Source: Fasciolopsis buskii (Eukaryota > Platyhelminthes > Trematoda > Plagiorchiida > Fasciolidae). From it: 64,000 nt of DNA. Location: assembly GCA_008360955.1 (NCBI GenBank), contig LUCM01001908.1:1-64000 (forward strand), written 5' to 3'. Position numbers and translations under genes: made by a program. The notes beneath the pieces were generated by a model. The model ran no database searches, was not told the origin of the DNA, and saw only the letters and a program-made list of their open reading frames with translations. This document shows positions 1 through 13,200 of the stretch, one piece after another; the first letter of the stretch is position 1; each line of letters begins with the position of its first letter.

Positions 1-240
1 TGGGCACGACGGCCTACTGGTGAAACTGCCCACGTTCGGGATCCGCCCGGTTCTTGTATTGTGGACATCACGTTTCCTCAGTAGACAAACTATCTCCATT
101 CGAGTCGATGTGGTGTGAATGCTGGTGTTCTCCGAAGTTCCGTACTCGCGTCCGCCCTATTTCATTTGTGTATTTACGGTCTTCTATGCAATACACCCAA
201 CCACATCCACTCTTCGGCTAGCGATGCCATCCTCCACTGT
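1..240 (+). mobile_element. Jockey/CR1-like LINE reverse transcriptase fragment, cut by window start
   Basis: Translated on the + strand, bases 1-200 give a piece of a non-LTR reverse transcriptase palm region ([20 protein letters not shown], then [14 protein letters not shown]) that is interrupted by a stop and frameshifts. After base 200 a further stretch reads NPIHSSASDAILHCYL, which resembles the region around the catalytic aspartates of such enzymes with the first one lost. The first 200 bases are identical to 11202-11401. It lies in an upstream PUS1 intron and is non-functional. The clade name is by resemblance only. Confidence 0.6.
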
Positions 241-1052
241 TACCTTTCTTGCTGTCCGAAGTAGTGTTGTCAGTTTTTAAGTGAATTCCGATTATGTTGC
301 TCTCACTGCTTCGGAAACTTCCGTTTTCTATATTCCTCTCAAATTTCACTCACTGTTTATCTGAGTTTTCATGCGGCAGGCCTACACTGCTCATAGTTAT
401 AACCATCCTTTTTATAATTGTGACTTTTCGCTCTTTCCGTCTTTTTTTTCTCAGGTCTGTCAAGCTGTGGGACACTCCTTGTGTCCACTTTTTTGCCTAC
501 TTACAATCACGTGTTTTCAAAAAAGAAGTCAATGATCGGGTCCTTGCATGTATTTTTCCCGCAGTTCTCTTTTATCCTGTCGTTTGACTCTGGAGTTCAG
601 CCTTTGTGCCATTGATCCCCTTGTGTAATAAAAAGCTCATGTTCAACATTTTATATGGCAAATGTCTTTGACAGTGTTTGGATTGTAGGCCGTATTTGTC
701 GCGTCACCGGTATCGATTACCTTCTACGGATTTTTGTCTAAAACGCTGGTCACGTGAAGACTCGTCTCCATGGCATTGCAACTGGTCGGCCCATTTTGTA
801 ACATGTTCTTAATAATTTATCAAACCACATTCCATTCACCAACATCGCATTTTTTATATTCTTAGGTATCTAGTTTGTTTGTTTCCGCTTGCTTACCCAC
901 CGTTCATATGAAATGATCTTTATGCGAATAAACTTTCAGTGTTTCTGACGTTGCTTCTAATACCTTTCTGCTGTGTAAGCTACTAGCAGATTTCTGCATG
1001 GTTCGTTCTCCTTTATCGGTCATTTGCGATCTCTCCTCCATCGCTTCATCAG
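241..1052 (+). other. PUS1 intron sequence
   Basis: AT-rich sequence with no recognisable coding homology in either strand. The 97-codon open frame at 294-587 is low-complexity, F/L/S-rich and has no support. A pyrimidine-rich stretch at about 1030-1050 followed by CAG at 1050-1052 forms the likely splice acceptor for the next exon. Confidence 0.5.
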
Positions 1053-1263
1053 GGATGCGACAGATAAAAGTTGTTATCGATACATCATTTCGGTCAAATG
1101 TCTTCCACCGATTCTGTTGGGTGATCACGAATACGCCGTGATTCGTGTAGTTGGTCAGTCATTCATGCTCCATCAAATCCGCAAAATGCTCGGTCTCATG
1201 TTTGCCATTGTACGAGGTAACACCACGGAAGCTGTGTTTGACTACGTTTTTCGTCCTGAACGT
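1053..1263 (+). CDS. PUS1: PUS1 exon (conserved [12 protein letters not shown] block)
   Basis: The exon begins after CAG at 1050-1052 (a second AG at 1061-1062 is an alternative) and ends with CGT before the donor GTAAGT at 1264. It holds one leading base plus 70 codons ending in DYVFRPER. The GQSFM..HQIRKM motif is near-invariant in Pus1 proteins. The open frame runs past the donor into intron sequence, but the conserved continuation [11 protein letters not shown] at 3042 shows the splice. Confidence 0.85.
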
Positions 1264-4200
1264 GTAAGTTCCCAAATGACCCGCAACGCTACTTTCCAGT
1301 CTTTATTTCATTTCATTTAACAGTGACGTCGCACCGTAATTTAGATATTTCCGCGCTGTTCTTAGTATCACGATTACCTTATCTATTGTTTCTCTGATTG
1401 ACCGTTTCATCCTACCCAATGTAGTATGTCTCATTCGTTGCTAAGTTTCAATACAACCTGGTTAGCAAATAGCACAAAGTGGCACATTCAGATTCATCTT
1501 TTCGCTCCGGTCTTTCATATGTATGTGATAATAATAAAATGTTTCCAGCCAAAAGAACTAGCGAAACTTTCGTTGAAGCTTCCGGAAGTGAATGGTTTAA
1601 TAGTATTAACACAGCAGTCATACTTCAGGGTGAACTATATAAATCGCGTTGATTCGATGTGATCAGTGGTTTATAGCTGGTTTTGTCAGCAGAAGTGTGA
1701 TGTTAATAAATAGGATAGAAATCGGAAATAGATTCATTTTTTCATGGGATCCTCAATTCTTGGCAACGGTATAAGTCCAGGTCATCAAAGCCCTGCAAAA
1801 ATCCGTATGCCATATGTATGAACAATGTGTGGAAATAGTATCAAGGGGTCAAGTGAGATGAACAACTACACCAAACAGGGGTAATATAACATGGTTGTTT
1901 TTGATTTTACGTAAAATAGTTTGCAATACAATTTGTAACCACATGGTTAATCTTGGTTTGCACAATGCACTCATGATAGTCGCGGTGCATTCCTAAAACG
2001 TGCACATTGCACTCGCGTCCGTTGTCTGTACGGTGAAGAGAAACAAGCAGGTGCTGAAATTATTTTCCTCTGAGATCATCTACCCTAACAATGACAGAAA
2101 TTTCCTGAATCTTACAGAACCCTTAATTGTTTGCAATAACCGCGTCACCCTTCGAGAAGTAGCATACACTACGTAAATAAATAGATGCAGTAAAAATATG
2201 ACCTATAAAACTCGGAACTTTTGAAAACCGTCACTTTTTATCCCTTTGTCTTTGTCTCACTTTCTAGCAAACACTTAAGCTAGTCTTTCCTTATCCTGTT
2301 TTGTTTTTGAGGAATGTTTGTGATTTTGTAATTTGGCTTTATTTTTCGTGGAATATGCAGGCAAGTGCTGTGACTGACTTACACACCTTGTCAGGATGTC
2401 GGAAAGTTCTTGAAGCCAATGCTTTTGGTTTCCTTATTCCATTTCCTACCGTGAATTTTGCTTCGGATTGATTCTCTTAAATTGCAGATAATTATCCCAA
2501 TCTGCTTTGTTTGTGAACCATGCTTTTTGGGACTACTGTTCAGGCCCTTTCAGTGAATTTCGGATTACTAACTAAATTCATTGCAAGTGCAACCTACTCG
2601 CCTCACACCGCATCCAGTAGCTCCCATACATTTCGGATATATTCTCAGACGGAAATCCTAAACTGTTGAGACGTTCGTTTTTTGTGATTCTGTCTTGGTC
2701 CCCGGTTTTCTCGATGATACTAAGGATCTTTAAAGCTGTGAGCTGCCGACTGCACAATGTTCATGTACTTTCTCGTTAATCGTTTGCCGGTCCGTAACCT
2801 GAAATTAATGTGATGGGAACTACTAGGACCAGAGGTGGGCTCTGTTGGAGTCCTCTTTACGCATTCGGGAGCCATGAGTTCTAAATTATTTCATGGAAAC
2901 GATTGTAATCGAGTTTGCAACGTTTGAGGACGTTTTTCATTGCAAAAAATTCACACAGAAAGCCTCAGAATAATGAATGTGATAACTAAAGTGTTATTCT
3001 TTTTCCGAACTCATTCTTGACTTCCTGTTCTACGGCTGTAGGTTGATGTCCCAAAAGCTCCCGGACTTGGACTAATGCTCAATCGAGTGGTATATACGCG
3101 ATACAACGAGCGCTACGGTCAAGATGGTATTCACGTGCCAATAGATTGGTCCAAATACGAGGTAATTGAACTAACTGATTGTTCTTTTCTGTCACTCGTC
3201 ATGACTGTGAGAAGAGTACATGGGTTGTATACTCCACGTTGATTGTTTCATGTTTTTTTTGTTTTTTTGGCGACTTGAAGCCACCAACCGGAACAGCTGT
3301 CTATTTATCAATGTTGAAATGAATCACGAACTTTACAGATGACAGATTTGGCAGTTTTTTCGGCTGATCATTAGTCCACGCGTGAGAATTCGTCTTTTAT
3401 ATGATCTCATGTAATAGTTCATGCTGTTTGATTACCGGCTTTCTGTTCAGTTCGGTTTTCTAGAGTCATTATTCTGTTACTGGTGTGCTGTAGTTTCGGT
3501 TGCCACCTCACAACTCATCCTATTCATAATAAAAGATGACCGAACATAGTGAAAGATCCTTTGTAAACTAATAACTTGAACAACCGCTCGCTGTTGTCGC
3601 ATTGAACCATATAACCTGCCGCCTCTAGCCGTCGCTTGGACCGATCTCGTGGACTGCAGCTGGCCAGTCTAATTGGATTTGCACAAGATAGTCCATTGTT
3701 TAAGACTTTACTGTTTTCCTTCACGTGATTGACTGATAACCTCGACCCGTTCTCCAAACGTTAACTGCCGCGGAGAACAGCGTGCAGTGAGGTAGTCGTT
3801 CCATGCACATGCGTAATGCTTGATTCAGTCAGCTTATTCCATTCATATTCAGTGCCTATTTCAAAAATTGATTCTTAGAGCTCAGTAGGTTACGTTAGAC
3901 TTCCGAGCTACTGATAAATTCTCCCACCATTTTCTATTACTGTTGCGATGATAGCGATACTCAAGGACAGTTTTCACACATCGTCTCCTCAGAAACCATG
4001 TTTCCCAGTCCAAAGGCAGGATTCATCTTACTGCTGCCGTGCAGTCTCAAATCTGCAAACGCCTCGTGAGGCGCTGGCTTAGTTATGATGTAACCCATCG
4101 TGTTGTGAGTCTTTGTGCCAGTCCATCGTGGGTGGCTACAAGTGTGATGAAGTACGGCTCGTAGCGAACCGTAAACTCAATGCAAGCTTGCTTAGGGATC

Positions 4201-7200
4201 ACGAGATCTGATGGCGAACTATGGAAATGGAACGTGCTACCGCAAGCAGTTTCACTTCATCCGAGTTACCGATAGGAAGGCACAAGATGTGGGCGAGACG
4301 ATCTATGTTGTTGCCGGTTTGCCTATCCGCAATCTTCAGCGCCTCCTTTTACGCTGAGTGGGCACGTTCACACACGTTTTAGCTGTCCTCCAGCGTCAGC
4401 GCCTCCCGCATCTACTCCGGCAAGCTTTCAGTGGCCTGCTATAACAGATCCACTAGCTGAGGCGGAGATCCTCAAGAAAATCCAAACCTTAGGGTGTCGT
4501 AAATCGGGGGCTTCGACGGGCTTTCCTAGCTCTATTCAAAGTTGGATGGATGAAACTGATCAGAGGATGTTAAGTTCTGCTCTGGAAGATCCGGTACTCC
4601 GAGAGGGGAGTCGATCGATGTTCCTATCTTCGGAAACGACTTACAGAGTGACTGCACTAACCATAGGGGTATTAACCTTATCCCAGTAGCATCGAAGTTG
4701 TTTGTGTCCGTCATTCTTCGCACGTTGTCGAACGCGCGTGAAGGACAAACTCGTGAGGAACAGGCTGGGTTTCGCGCTGGTCGTGGTTGCTTCAACAATC
4801 ATCATGTTCTTCGGCATTCGCGCAACCTGTTGACGGATCGGCAAAATAGTACTGTTTGTTGGGAAATGGAGTACCTGAGAAGTATTTGTCGGTCCTCAAA
4901 GAGTAGTACCGTCATACGTCAGGCCGAGTTATGGCTTATGGCCAACTTTCGCCTCCCTTCGTCATCTCCAGTGGAGTACGACAATGCTACCCTATACCCC
5001 TATTTATTTTCAACCTTGTCATAGAGAATGTTCTACAGAACACTCTAAGTGGTCTTTCAGATGGTGGGGTTGAACAGGACACAGCGCTTTTGACTTAAAG
5101 TATGCCGATGATATCGCCTTGCTGATTGGCAACGCACAGACAGTTCAATGCCTGTTGGACCGCTTGATGATTGAGGTATCCAAATGCGGCATGCGGTTTG
5201 CACCTTCAAAATGCGGGTTACTTCTTCAAGACTGGCAGGAACCTGTGTCTGCACAAACCTTTGTAGTAATCGGTTAGGGATAGTCAATAGCTTCAGGTAC
5301 ATTGGGAGCTTGATCACACCTGGCGCATGTGGGTGGGTAGTAGGTCTCATCACGAACTGCGAAAGCCAGAACAGCTTTCGCGAAACTGCGAAACTTGTGG
5401 CGCAGCTATGACATTCGGCTTTCTGTCAAAGGAGGGGTGTACAATGTGTTCTGCTTTGCTGTTGTGAGACCTGGCCAATCTGCTTTGAGAATGCCCGGCG
5501 ACTAACTGTGTTCGACCACCGGTGTCTGCGAAGCATTGCTCGTGTCTGGTGGGAACATCGGGTGAACAACGATCAGGTGCGTCATCGTCGTCCTATGTGG
5601 TTTGGACACGCATTGCATTTGTCTGCCCATTGTCTAGCTTTTCGTGCTCTTTTTGCAAGTGCTGGCAAGGCTGAAAGAAGCGATATGCGGTCTGGATATG
5701 ATTTGCTCGAGAGGTTTGAGAAAGTTGGGTTCGGTTTTGGACTCTGTCGGTGCTTACCGCCTTCCCTGTTGGGGCCCAGGAGATGACCCTGGAACCCTGA
5801 GAAATATGGTTAAAAACCGAATTGAGTGGGGCAGATACTGTATAGCCTGTTTGTAGAAATCATCCTACTTAAAGTTGTTGTAAAACAACCCTAAAAATCA
5901 CAGACATTTTGCGGTTTGTTGTGGTACATTACTATTACGTTTTCCCCTTCTGTTTGACCACCTGTGAAATACCATCTACATATTGCGTTGCCACCATGTT
6001 TGTTTTCAAGCAGCTATACTATATATATACATATATATATATATATAAACTGTAGCCTTTGTTTTTGTAAAATATCTGCTAGAGACAGGTTTCTTGTCTT
6101 AGTTTTGATTTGTTCCTTTCTGACAAATGACTGATGCGTAGAGAATGACCACTAGACGAACCAGTTTTAAGTGTTGTAACTGAAAAAGATCGAAATGATG
6201 AATGACTGATATCTGAAATTCCAAGACCGCTGGTAAGTAAAGTGGAATATTCGACTACTAAAGCGTGAAAACTGTGTGTTTGAATGAAGTTGTGAGTTGG
6301 AAGCGTTGATTAAAGACAGTATCGTTCCAAGTAAATATCTAATTTCAATGCTAACGGGAACCGGACGGATCACCTTTCCTGTTCGTGTCATTAAGGGTTG
6401 CCTGCTACGCGGTTGAACTTCTTGGGCTAGGTCGATTCCTGTGAAAGTACGCACCAATACAGTGACGACGACAACACAGACCCAATCTTGATGAAGGTTT
6501 CCTTGAAATAACGAATACTAATCGTCGTGGAGAATATCTGCTAATAACTCCGAGTGACTGTGTCAGATGCCAACGGATTTTAACGCAAACACTCAAGGGG
6601 CGCGCTTGTTGATGGGGAACTAAGTCCGTGCCTATTCCTACCCTCATCTTTTGTGGTCGACAACTTTAGCTACCTCGCGAACTTGATTACAGCTGGAGTT
6701 GGTAGTAGATAGGAAATCATGCCACGAATTGTGAGGGCCAAAGTAGAATTCGCGAACCATCAACGTATGTGACGTCGCCATTTCGTCAGGCTTTACCTCA
6801 AGGGAGGGGTTCTTGTTCTTCTTTGCGGTTGCGAGGCATGATCCTGCAAGTTGGGGATGTTTGATGAGATTCTGTTCTCGATCACCGGTGCCTCTGAATT
6901 ATCGCCCGAGCTTGTTGGTAACATTGAGTGAACACTCATGAGGTGTGTCCCCTTCGGTGGCTTGGATATCTATCTAGGGATCCGTTACCCGCCGTGATAT
7001 TTCAGTGCATATGCCTTTGAACGTCCCTGACCAGAGTTCCCTCTCTTTTATTCAACCTGTCCCTTCTGTCTCCAACCCAATATGTTTGCCCCTTCTGCCT
7101 ACCCATAGTATCTCCATTGATAACACGCCCGATACTCGCAGCGGTTTATTGTCAAGTAGTGTGGTAGGCGGTTTTCAGTCTGTTAGCTCACATTTTCTCA

Positions 7201-10200
7201 AGCCTCTTCAGCCTCTGAATCTCGGTCCCTTCAATTTGCTCACTTTAATGCAAGCCGGCCAACAGGCATGTTTGGCTCTAACAGTGGACTCACTTTCGAT
7301 TGATGCGAAACACGGATTCAAGATTCGACTAGAATAGAGTAATTCAACTGACTGCACCAAACGTCTCGTCAGGATAATTCCTGTACACTTCAGGGAACGA
7401 AGCAGCTGAAACTGTGGGTCAACGCGGTAAAGGAATAGTCTTAAGTGGGAAGGCTAAGGCAGCCCTTTTAGACTGGATCCGAGTCAACAGTCGCTTGTGC
7501 GACGTGAGACTGCAGGGATCAGTGGGCGTCCGGAAGGATAGCCGTGTTAAGCGTAGTTTATTTGTTATCTCGGCATACGCTCCAACAGACTGCAGGGCTG
7601 ATATGGAAAAAGACGAGTCTTACGATGACCTCGTCACTCTTGTTCGGAAGAGCAAACGCTCTGACATTGTAGTGGTAGCAGGTGATTTTGATGCACAAGT
7701 CGGAAAACCTGGTGCATCGGAGTCCTGTTTAGGTGGGCGATGCGCCTTGCCTGCTCAGCGAACAGACAACGGGGAAAGACTTCTCCAATTCTGTGCAGAC
7801 AATCATTTATTCCTATCTAGTACGAATTTCGGATACAGTTCGCGTCGCACAGCGACATGGCGCCCTAACTCGACAGGTAGTTTGAGTCAGATTGATCATA
7901 TCGCAGTTAGCTACCGTCGGTGCGGTTCTGTCCAGAACTGTAGATCATACTGGACCACATGCGTCGAATCGGACCATGCGTTAGTTTTAATGCGATTTTT
8001 GCTTTAGCTCAACGGCCATCGACACAAGCCACAAACCCGATTGGCTGTCGAACGTTTGTCTGATTCGGCTGTTCGCAACAGCTACGAACAGAAACTATCC
8101 GAGGGATTAAGAACTTCGACGAGCAGCAATCTGGACGAGCAGTGGGATCAACTTAAGCTTCGTGATATTTGGAACAAGGAGCATATCCCGCTATCGTGGG
8201 GTGAGTCACTGATTGTACACATCTCCAAGAAGGACACACGGAGTGACTGTAGCAATCATCTCGGGATTAGTTTAATTCCGATAGTTACGAAGGTGTTAGC
8301 TTCGATAATGCCGCGTCGTTTGATATTAGTTCGCGAGAGTAATATCCGCGAACAGCAGTCTTGATTTCGTCCAGGTCGAGGTTGCATCGACCATATATTC
8401 GCTCTCCGACAGATACTCGAAACGCGCCATACGCACCGGCGCCCTACGATCGTAGTCTTTCTCGACTTGAGAGGCGCGTTCGCTTCCGTGGATCGACCAG
8501 CACTATTCAGTGCTCTCCATCGGAAGGGTATGCCAGTGAAGTTCGTGAACCTGTTGCGAGCATTGTACTCGCATAACTGTGGTCGCTTTAGGGTATACGG
8601 TGAACTATCACGTTCATTCGAAACGACTAGCGGCGTTCGAAAAGGGTGTCCCATCTCTCCGATCTGGTAATGGGATAGGCTTTAGGAGGTCTCTGGGATG
8701 TAGGAGTCGAAGTGGGAAGTGGAGGGAAGTTGTGTGACCTAGATTACGCGGACGACTTCGTGTGCCTGTTCGAGTCTGCGGACCATGCACAACGGGTACT
8801 AGATAGACTGTCGAGGTCGGTTGCTCGGTTTGGCATGTGCTTTGCACCTTGAAAGTGCAAAGTGGTGTTACAGGACTGGACAGCAGCATCGCCGAACTTG
8901 GTACTGGATGGAGAGGAACTAACGACTGTGGACCGTTTCACCTGTCTTGGTAGCTGCGTGCCGAACGATGTTAGCTCAGTAGTGGAGGTAAACACGCATA
9001 TATCGAAGACTCGGGCAGCTTACGCTGGACTGAAGCACTTGTGGCGTTAGTCTAACATTTCACTGAAGTTGAAAGGTCGTGTGTATTGTGCCGCAGTGCT
9101 TTCAGTTCTGTTGTACGGTTGCGAGACGTGGAGTATGCGTATGGGCGATGTTCGTCGGTTTGAGGTTTTCGGCAACCGATGTTTACGTAGTATGGCTAGG
9201 ATTGGATGGAGTGACCGGGTGAGTAATATCGAGGTTAGGAATCTGGTATTGGGTGCCACTTCTGAGAATAGCTTGTTTCATCGTATGAGACTTTTAGACT
9301 ACGCTGGTTGGGTCACGTGTTGCGTATGACGAAGACTCGTCTGCCATACCGTACCCTATTTTGTGTTCCTCCCAATGAATGGAAGAAGCCATGTGGAGGC
9401 CAACAGATGACGTGGCAACGTGGGATGAGAAAATGTACAGCGAACTTAGGTAAAGTAGGTGTCTCATGCCTCCGTGGTTGGGGTCCGAAAGACCCGTCAA
9501 CTAGCTGGCTGGAGACAATGAAAGATATGGTGGCGAACCGTGAACAGTGGGGATCTCTTTTCATGTTCTATCGAACCAGAATGATCGAAGACACGTGCGT
9601 TTGTACAGTTAGACTGTGTTTCGTGTGTTGGCTGCAGCAGCATCTTATCTTTTCCCGTCTTTGTAGGTCCACTCCCTGTTCCCCTTGGATATTCAATCAT
9701 TTTATAGAATCATGTAACTGTGGGAGAAAGGCAGCGGTCAGTGAGGCTTGCTTTACTGTTTAACGCTGAACGATGATGATGCTAATGATGTCGAATACTT
9801 GTTACAGTTTCCAACTACCGTGTTGATGTTTTGCGAAGGGAGATTTCAGTGTTCACAACGAGGAATCGCTAGTGGACTCTTCTAATCCCTCGGTCATGAG
9901 GCACAAAGTCGAATAGTTCTTTGTGGTCAACAATTTATCCCAAGTAATTGACCTCTCCACCTGTTTGTCGGGTCGATTTGGCGATTGTGCTCATTTTCAC
10001 GAAATTATCGTCACTTTTGCTCCATCTCTCTGCTCAAATGTTTTCGTTCTTTTCCCTCGTGGTTCATTGGACCAATGTGCCATCGCATCCTCCATCAATG
10101 TCACTCTTATCAAGACTCATTTTGGCGCCGCAATCCAGCCACCTGGATCGGTTTTCACTTCTTGGCCCCTTATCTTTAAAATGATTGTTTCACTTTTGAT

Positions 10201-13200
10201 GTTTCTTGATTGACCTCTAACGTTATTCATTACCATAGTCGATCAGTGCTAAATGGCAGGGCAGGCCCTACCGACCACTGCTTTTCTGATCGAGTTACGC
10301 GTTTCAGTGGAGAGAATGGATAGGAAGTGTGCTTATTTCGCACTTTTCCAGACCTGACAATCCAGAATCCCCCGAGGGGTTCAATGACGCATGTAATTAT
10401 GTTCGCTCAAAATTTTCAGCAGTTCACCGGTGGCACTGATCTCCGACTGATGCTTCTCATCGCAAATCAGAAACAAGTGCTCATAAGCCGTACGAAAATC
10501 TGAAGGGTGCTTCGTCCACTGCAAAGTGGAATGTTTGGTTTTGTCTGCCACTGGTAACCGAACATTTCTGTCTATTGCGAAAGCCACCTCTCGAAATTTC
10601 TGTGCTTTCAGTTTCCCTTCCATTTGTATAACCTCTGAAAATCTTATTTGTGGATAACATGAGAAAGCTGAAGTTTTTTTCCGGTTTCCTTTCAATTCAA
10701 CTTTGCCCAGCTAGCTTACTCACCAGTCTACTTGTTTCCACTAGCTACTTTTTGACCCTTATTAGCGCCAGGAAGATCCGCAAAGCGATGCTCTCTGGGT
10801 TTGCGCAAGCCAACTAGTCCGGACGGTCTTCCAGCCATGGTCCTTGAAATATATGCCTCTGAGTTGGCCCTTCCGTCTTCTCTGCCTTCCACTCCATCTT
10901 CCTACAATCTCAGTCCCTTAGAAATGCGCCGAAATTTTCACTGTACCCAAAGGCGGCGGTCTCTGGCCCAAACAATTACCATCCTATTTGACCAACAGCT
11001 ATCATTTCTAAGATGTTCAAAAGTATTACCTCCGATCAACTATGATCGCTGCGGACTACCGAGCGGTGGCTATTATGGGTTCCGACGAAGTCGTTCTCCC
11101 AGTAATCTGGTTCTCATCTCATTCCTAACCGACCGCACTTCGTAGCCACTGAAGCACATGCTTGCTGTCGCTTGATAATCCTAAGGCCTTTCTACCAAGT
11201 TGGGCACGACGGCCTACTGGTGAAACTGCCCACGTTCGGGATCCGCCCGGTTCTTGTATTGTGGACATCACGTTTCCTCAGTAGACAAACTATCTCCATT
11301 CGAGTCGATGTGGTGTGAATGCTGGTGTTCTCCGAAGTTCCGTACTCGCGTCCGCCCTATTTCATTTGTGTATTTACGGTCTTCTATGCAATACACCCAA
11401 TCACATCCTCCGTCTACGGTTTCAGTTGGACGCCTGAGTTCACTATTTTGATCCATCCTTTTGGTGTTTCATTTGCTGGAGACAAGCTTTTTGTATTCGT
11501 CTTGATTTGTTTCTTTCTGACAAATGACTAATGTGTAGAGAATGACCACTGGACGAAATGAAGAGATGGAAATGGTGAATGACCGATGTCTGAAAGTCCA
11601 ACGCGGCTGGTAGGTAAAGTGAAGCATTCGACTACCAAAGCATGAAAAACTGCCGGCCGCGATGTACTCGCCCTCCTTCTCCTTGTTCTTTCCAGCCTGT
11701 GTGTAATCAAGAATAAGTACACTCGCCACTTTGCTGAGGGTCCCCAGCTGTTCTCTTCTTCATGAAAACAATTACGTATTGACGATAGCCATCGTCTTGA
11801 GATCAATTTACTTCCAATGGTTACTACGGTTTCATCTTCGATATTACCTCGCCGTTTGACATCGGCTCGGGGGAGTAATGTCCGAGAACAGCGATGTGAA
11901 TTTCATCCATATCGCGATTTAGTCAGCCATATTACTGGAAACATGCTTTCGATTTAGTTGACTGGACAGCGCTGTCTATATGAAAAACCTCGCTGGTTGT
12001 ATCACTTGCTGCTAATGACGAATACTGGTCCACTATACCATGCCTTATCTGACGTTCCTCCCACGGTTTGGAAGAAGCCACGTGAAGATCAGCTGTCTTG
12101 GGAGCATGGAATGAGAAAATGTGTAGCGAACGTAGGTAAAATAGGTGTCTCATGTTTTTGTGGTTGGAGTTTAAAAGGTCCATGAACCAGATGGCTGGAA
12201 CCACTGAAGGATATGGCAACGCACCGTGGATATTGTTGACATTTTCTATCGAATCCGAATGGTTGCAGATGTGCGTGTACAAAGTTAGGCAGTGCTCCAT
12301 GCTGTTTTCTGCTGAATGATGGTGGTGGTATCAAGTTCGGCACCACTGTCGTCCAGTCCTGTGGAATCACCTCACACTTTGAATGTGCAAGGCACATGCA
12401 AAACGGAGCTACAAAGCTCGGTCGTCACTCTAGTGCACGTTGTGCATGGTCTCCGGATTCGATCAGTCATAAGACGTCATCTTAATCGAGATCACACAGC
12501 TTCTGTCCACTTCGCAGTTCCACTCCTACATACTGGAAACCTCCTAAAACATCTTCCATAATCTTGTTCATGACAAAGTTAAACAGGAATGGATAGGTGG
12601 GACACCCTTCTCGAACGCTGCCTGTCGTCTGGAATAAACTTGACTGTTCATCGTATACCCCCATGCGACCATAGGTATGCGAGTACAATACTCGCAACAG
12701 TTTCACGAACTTCACTGGCATACCCTTCCGATGGAGAGCACTGAATAGTGCTGGTCGATCCACGGAAGCGAACGCGCCTCTCAAGTCGAGAAAGACTACG
12801 ATCGTAGGGCGCCGGTGCGTATGGCGCGTTTCGAGTATCTGTCGGAGAGCGAATATATGGTCGATGCAACCTCGACCTGGACGAAATCAAGACTGCTGTT
12901 CGCGGATATTACTCTCGCGAACTAATATCAAACGACGCGGCATTATCGAAGCTAACACCTTCGTAACTATCGGAATTAAACTAATCCCGAGATGATTGCT
13001 ACAGTCACTCCGTGTGTCCTTCTTGGAGATGTGTACAATCAGTGACTCACCCCACGATAGCGGGATACGCTCCTTGTTCCAAATATCACGAAGCTTAAGT
13101 TGATCCCACTGCTCGTCCAGATTGCTGCTCGTCGAAGTTCTTAATCCCTCGGATAGTTTCTGTTCGTAGCTGTTGCGAACAGCCGAATCAGACAAACGTT

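Larger units (their letters stand above)
6990..9800 (+). mobile_element. RTE-like LINE, copy A, near full length but internally deleted and dead
   Basis: This is the most complete non-LTR element in the intron. Order on the + strand: N-terminal leader (7005-7330), apurinic-type endonuclease (7414-8007), truncated linker, reverse transcriptase (8160-8900), C-terminal region (9069-9570), and a 3' tail with GATGATGATG-type repeats at about 9770-9790. The YADD box at 8745-8756 keeps both aspartates. Disabling changes include stops at 8005 and 8362, a frameshift after 8660, and an apparent loss of the endonuclease-RT linker at about 8155-8163. Bases 7620-8549 are repeated almost identically in inverted orientation at 12702-13631. 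Confidence 0.8.

Noticed and set aside
1426..1662. Candidate extra PUS1 exon near 1551 after TTTCCAG
   Set aside because: The exons on either side join directly within a conserved Pus1 block, leaving no place for an insert; the frame has no homology.
8256..8654. 132-codon minus-strand frame overlapping RTE copy A
   Set aside because: Antisense shadow of the reverse transcriptase, whose motifs are on the plus strand.
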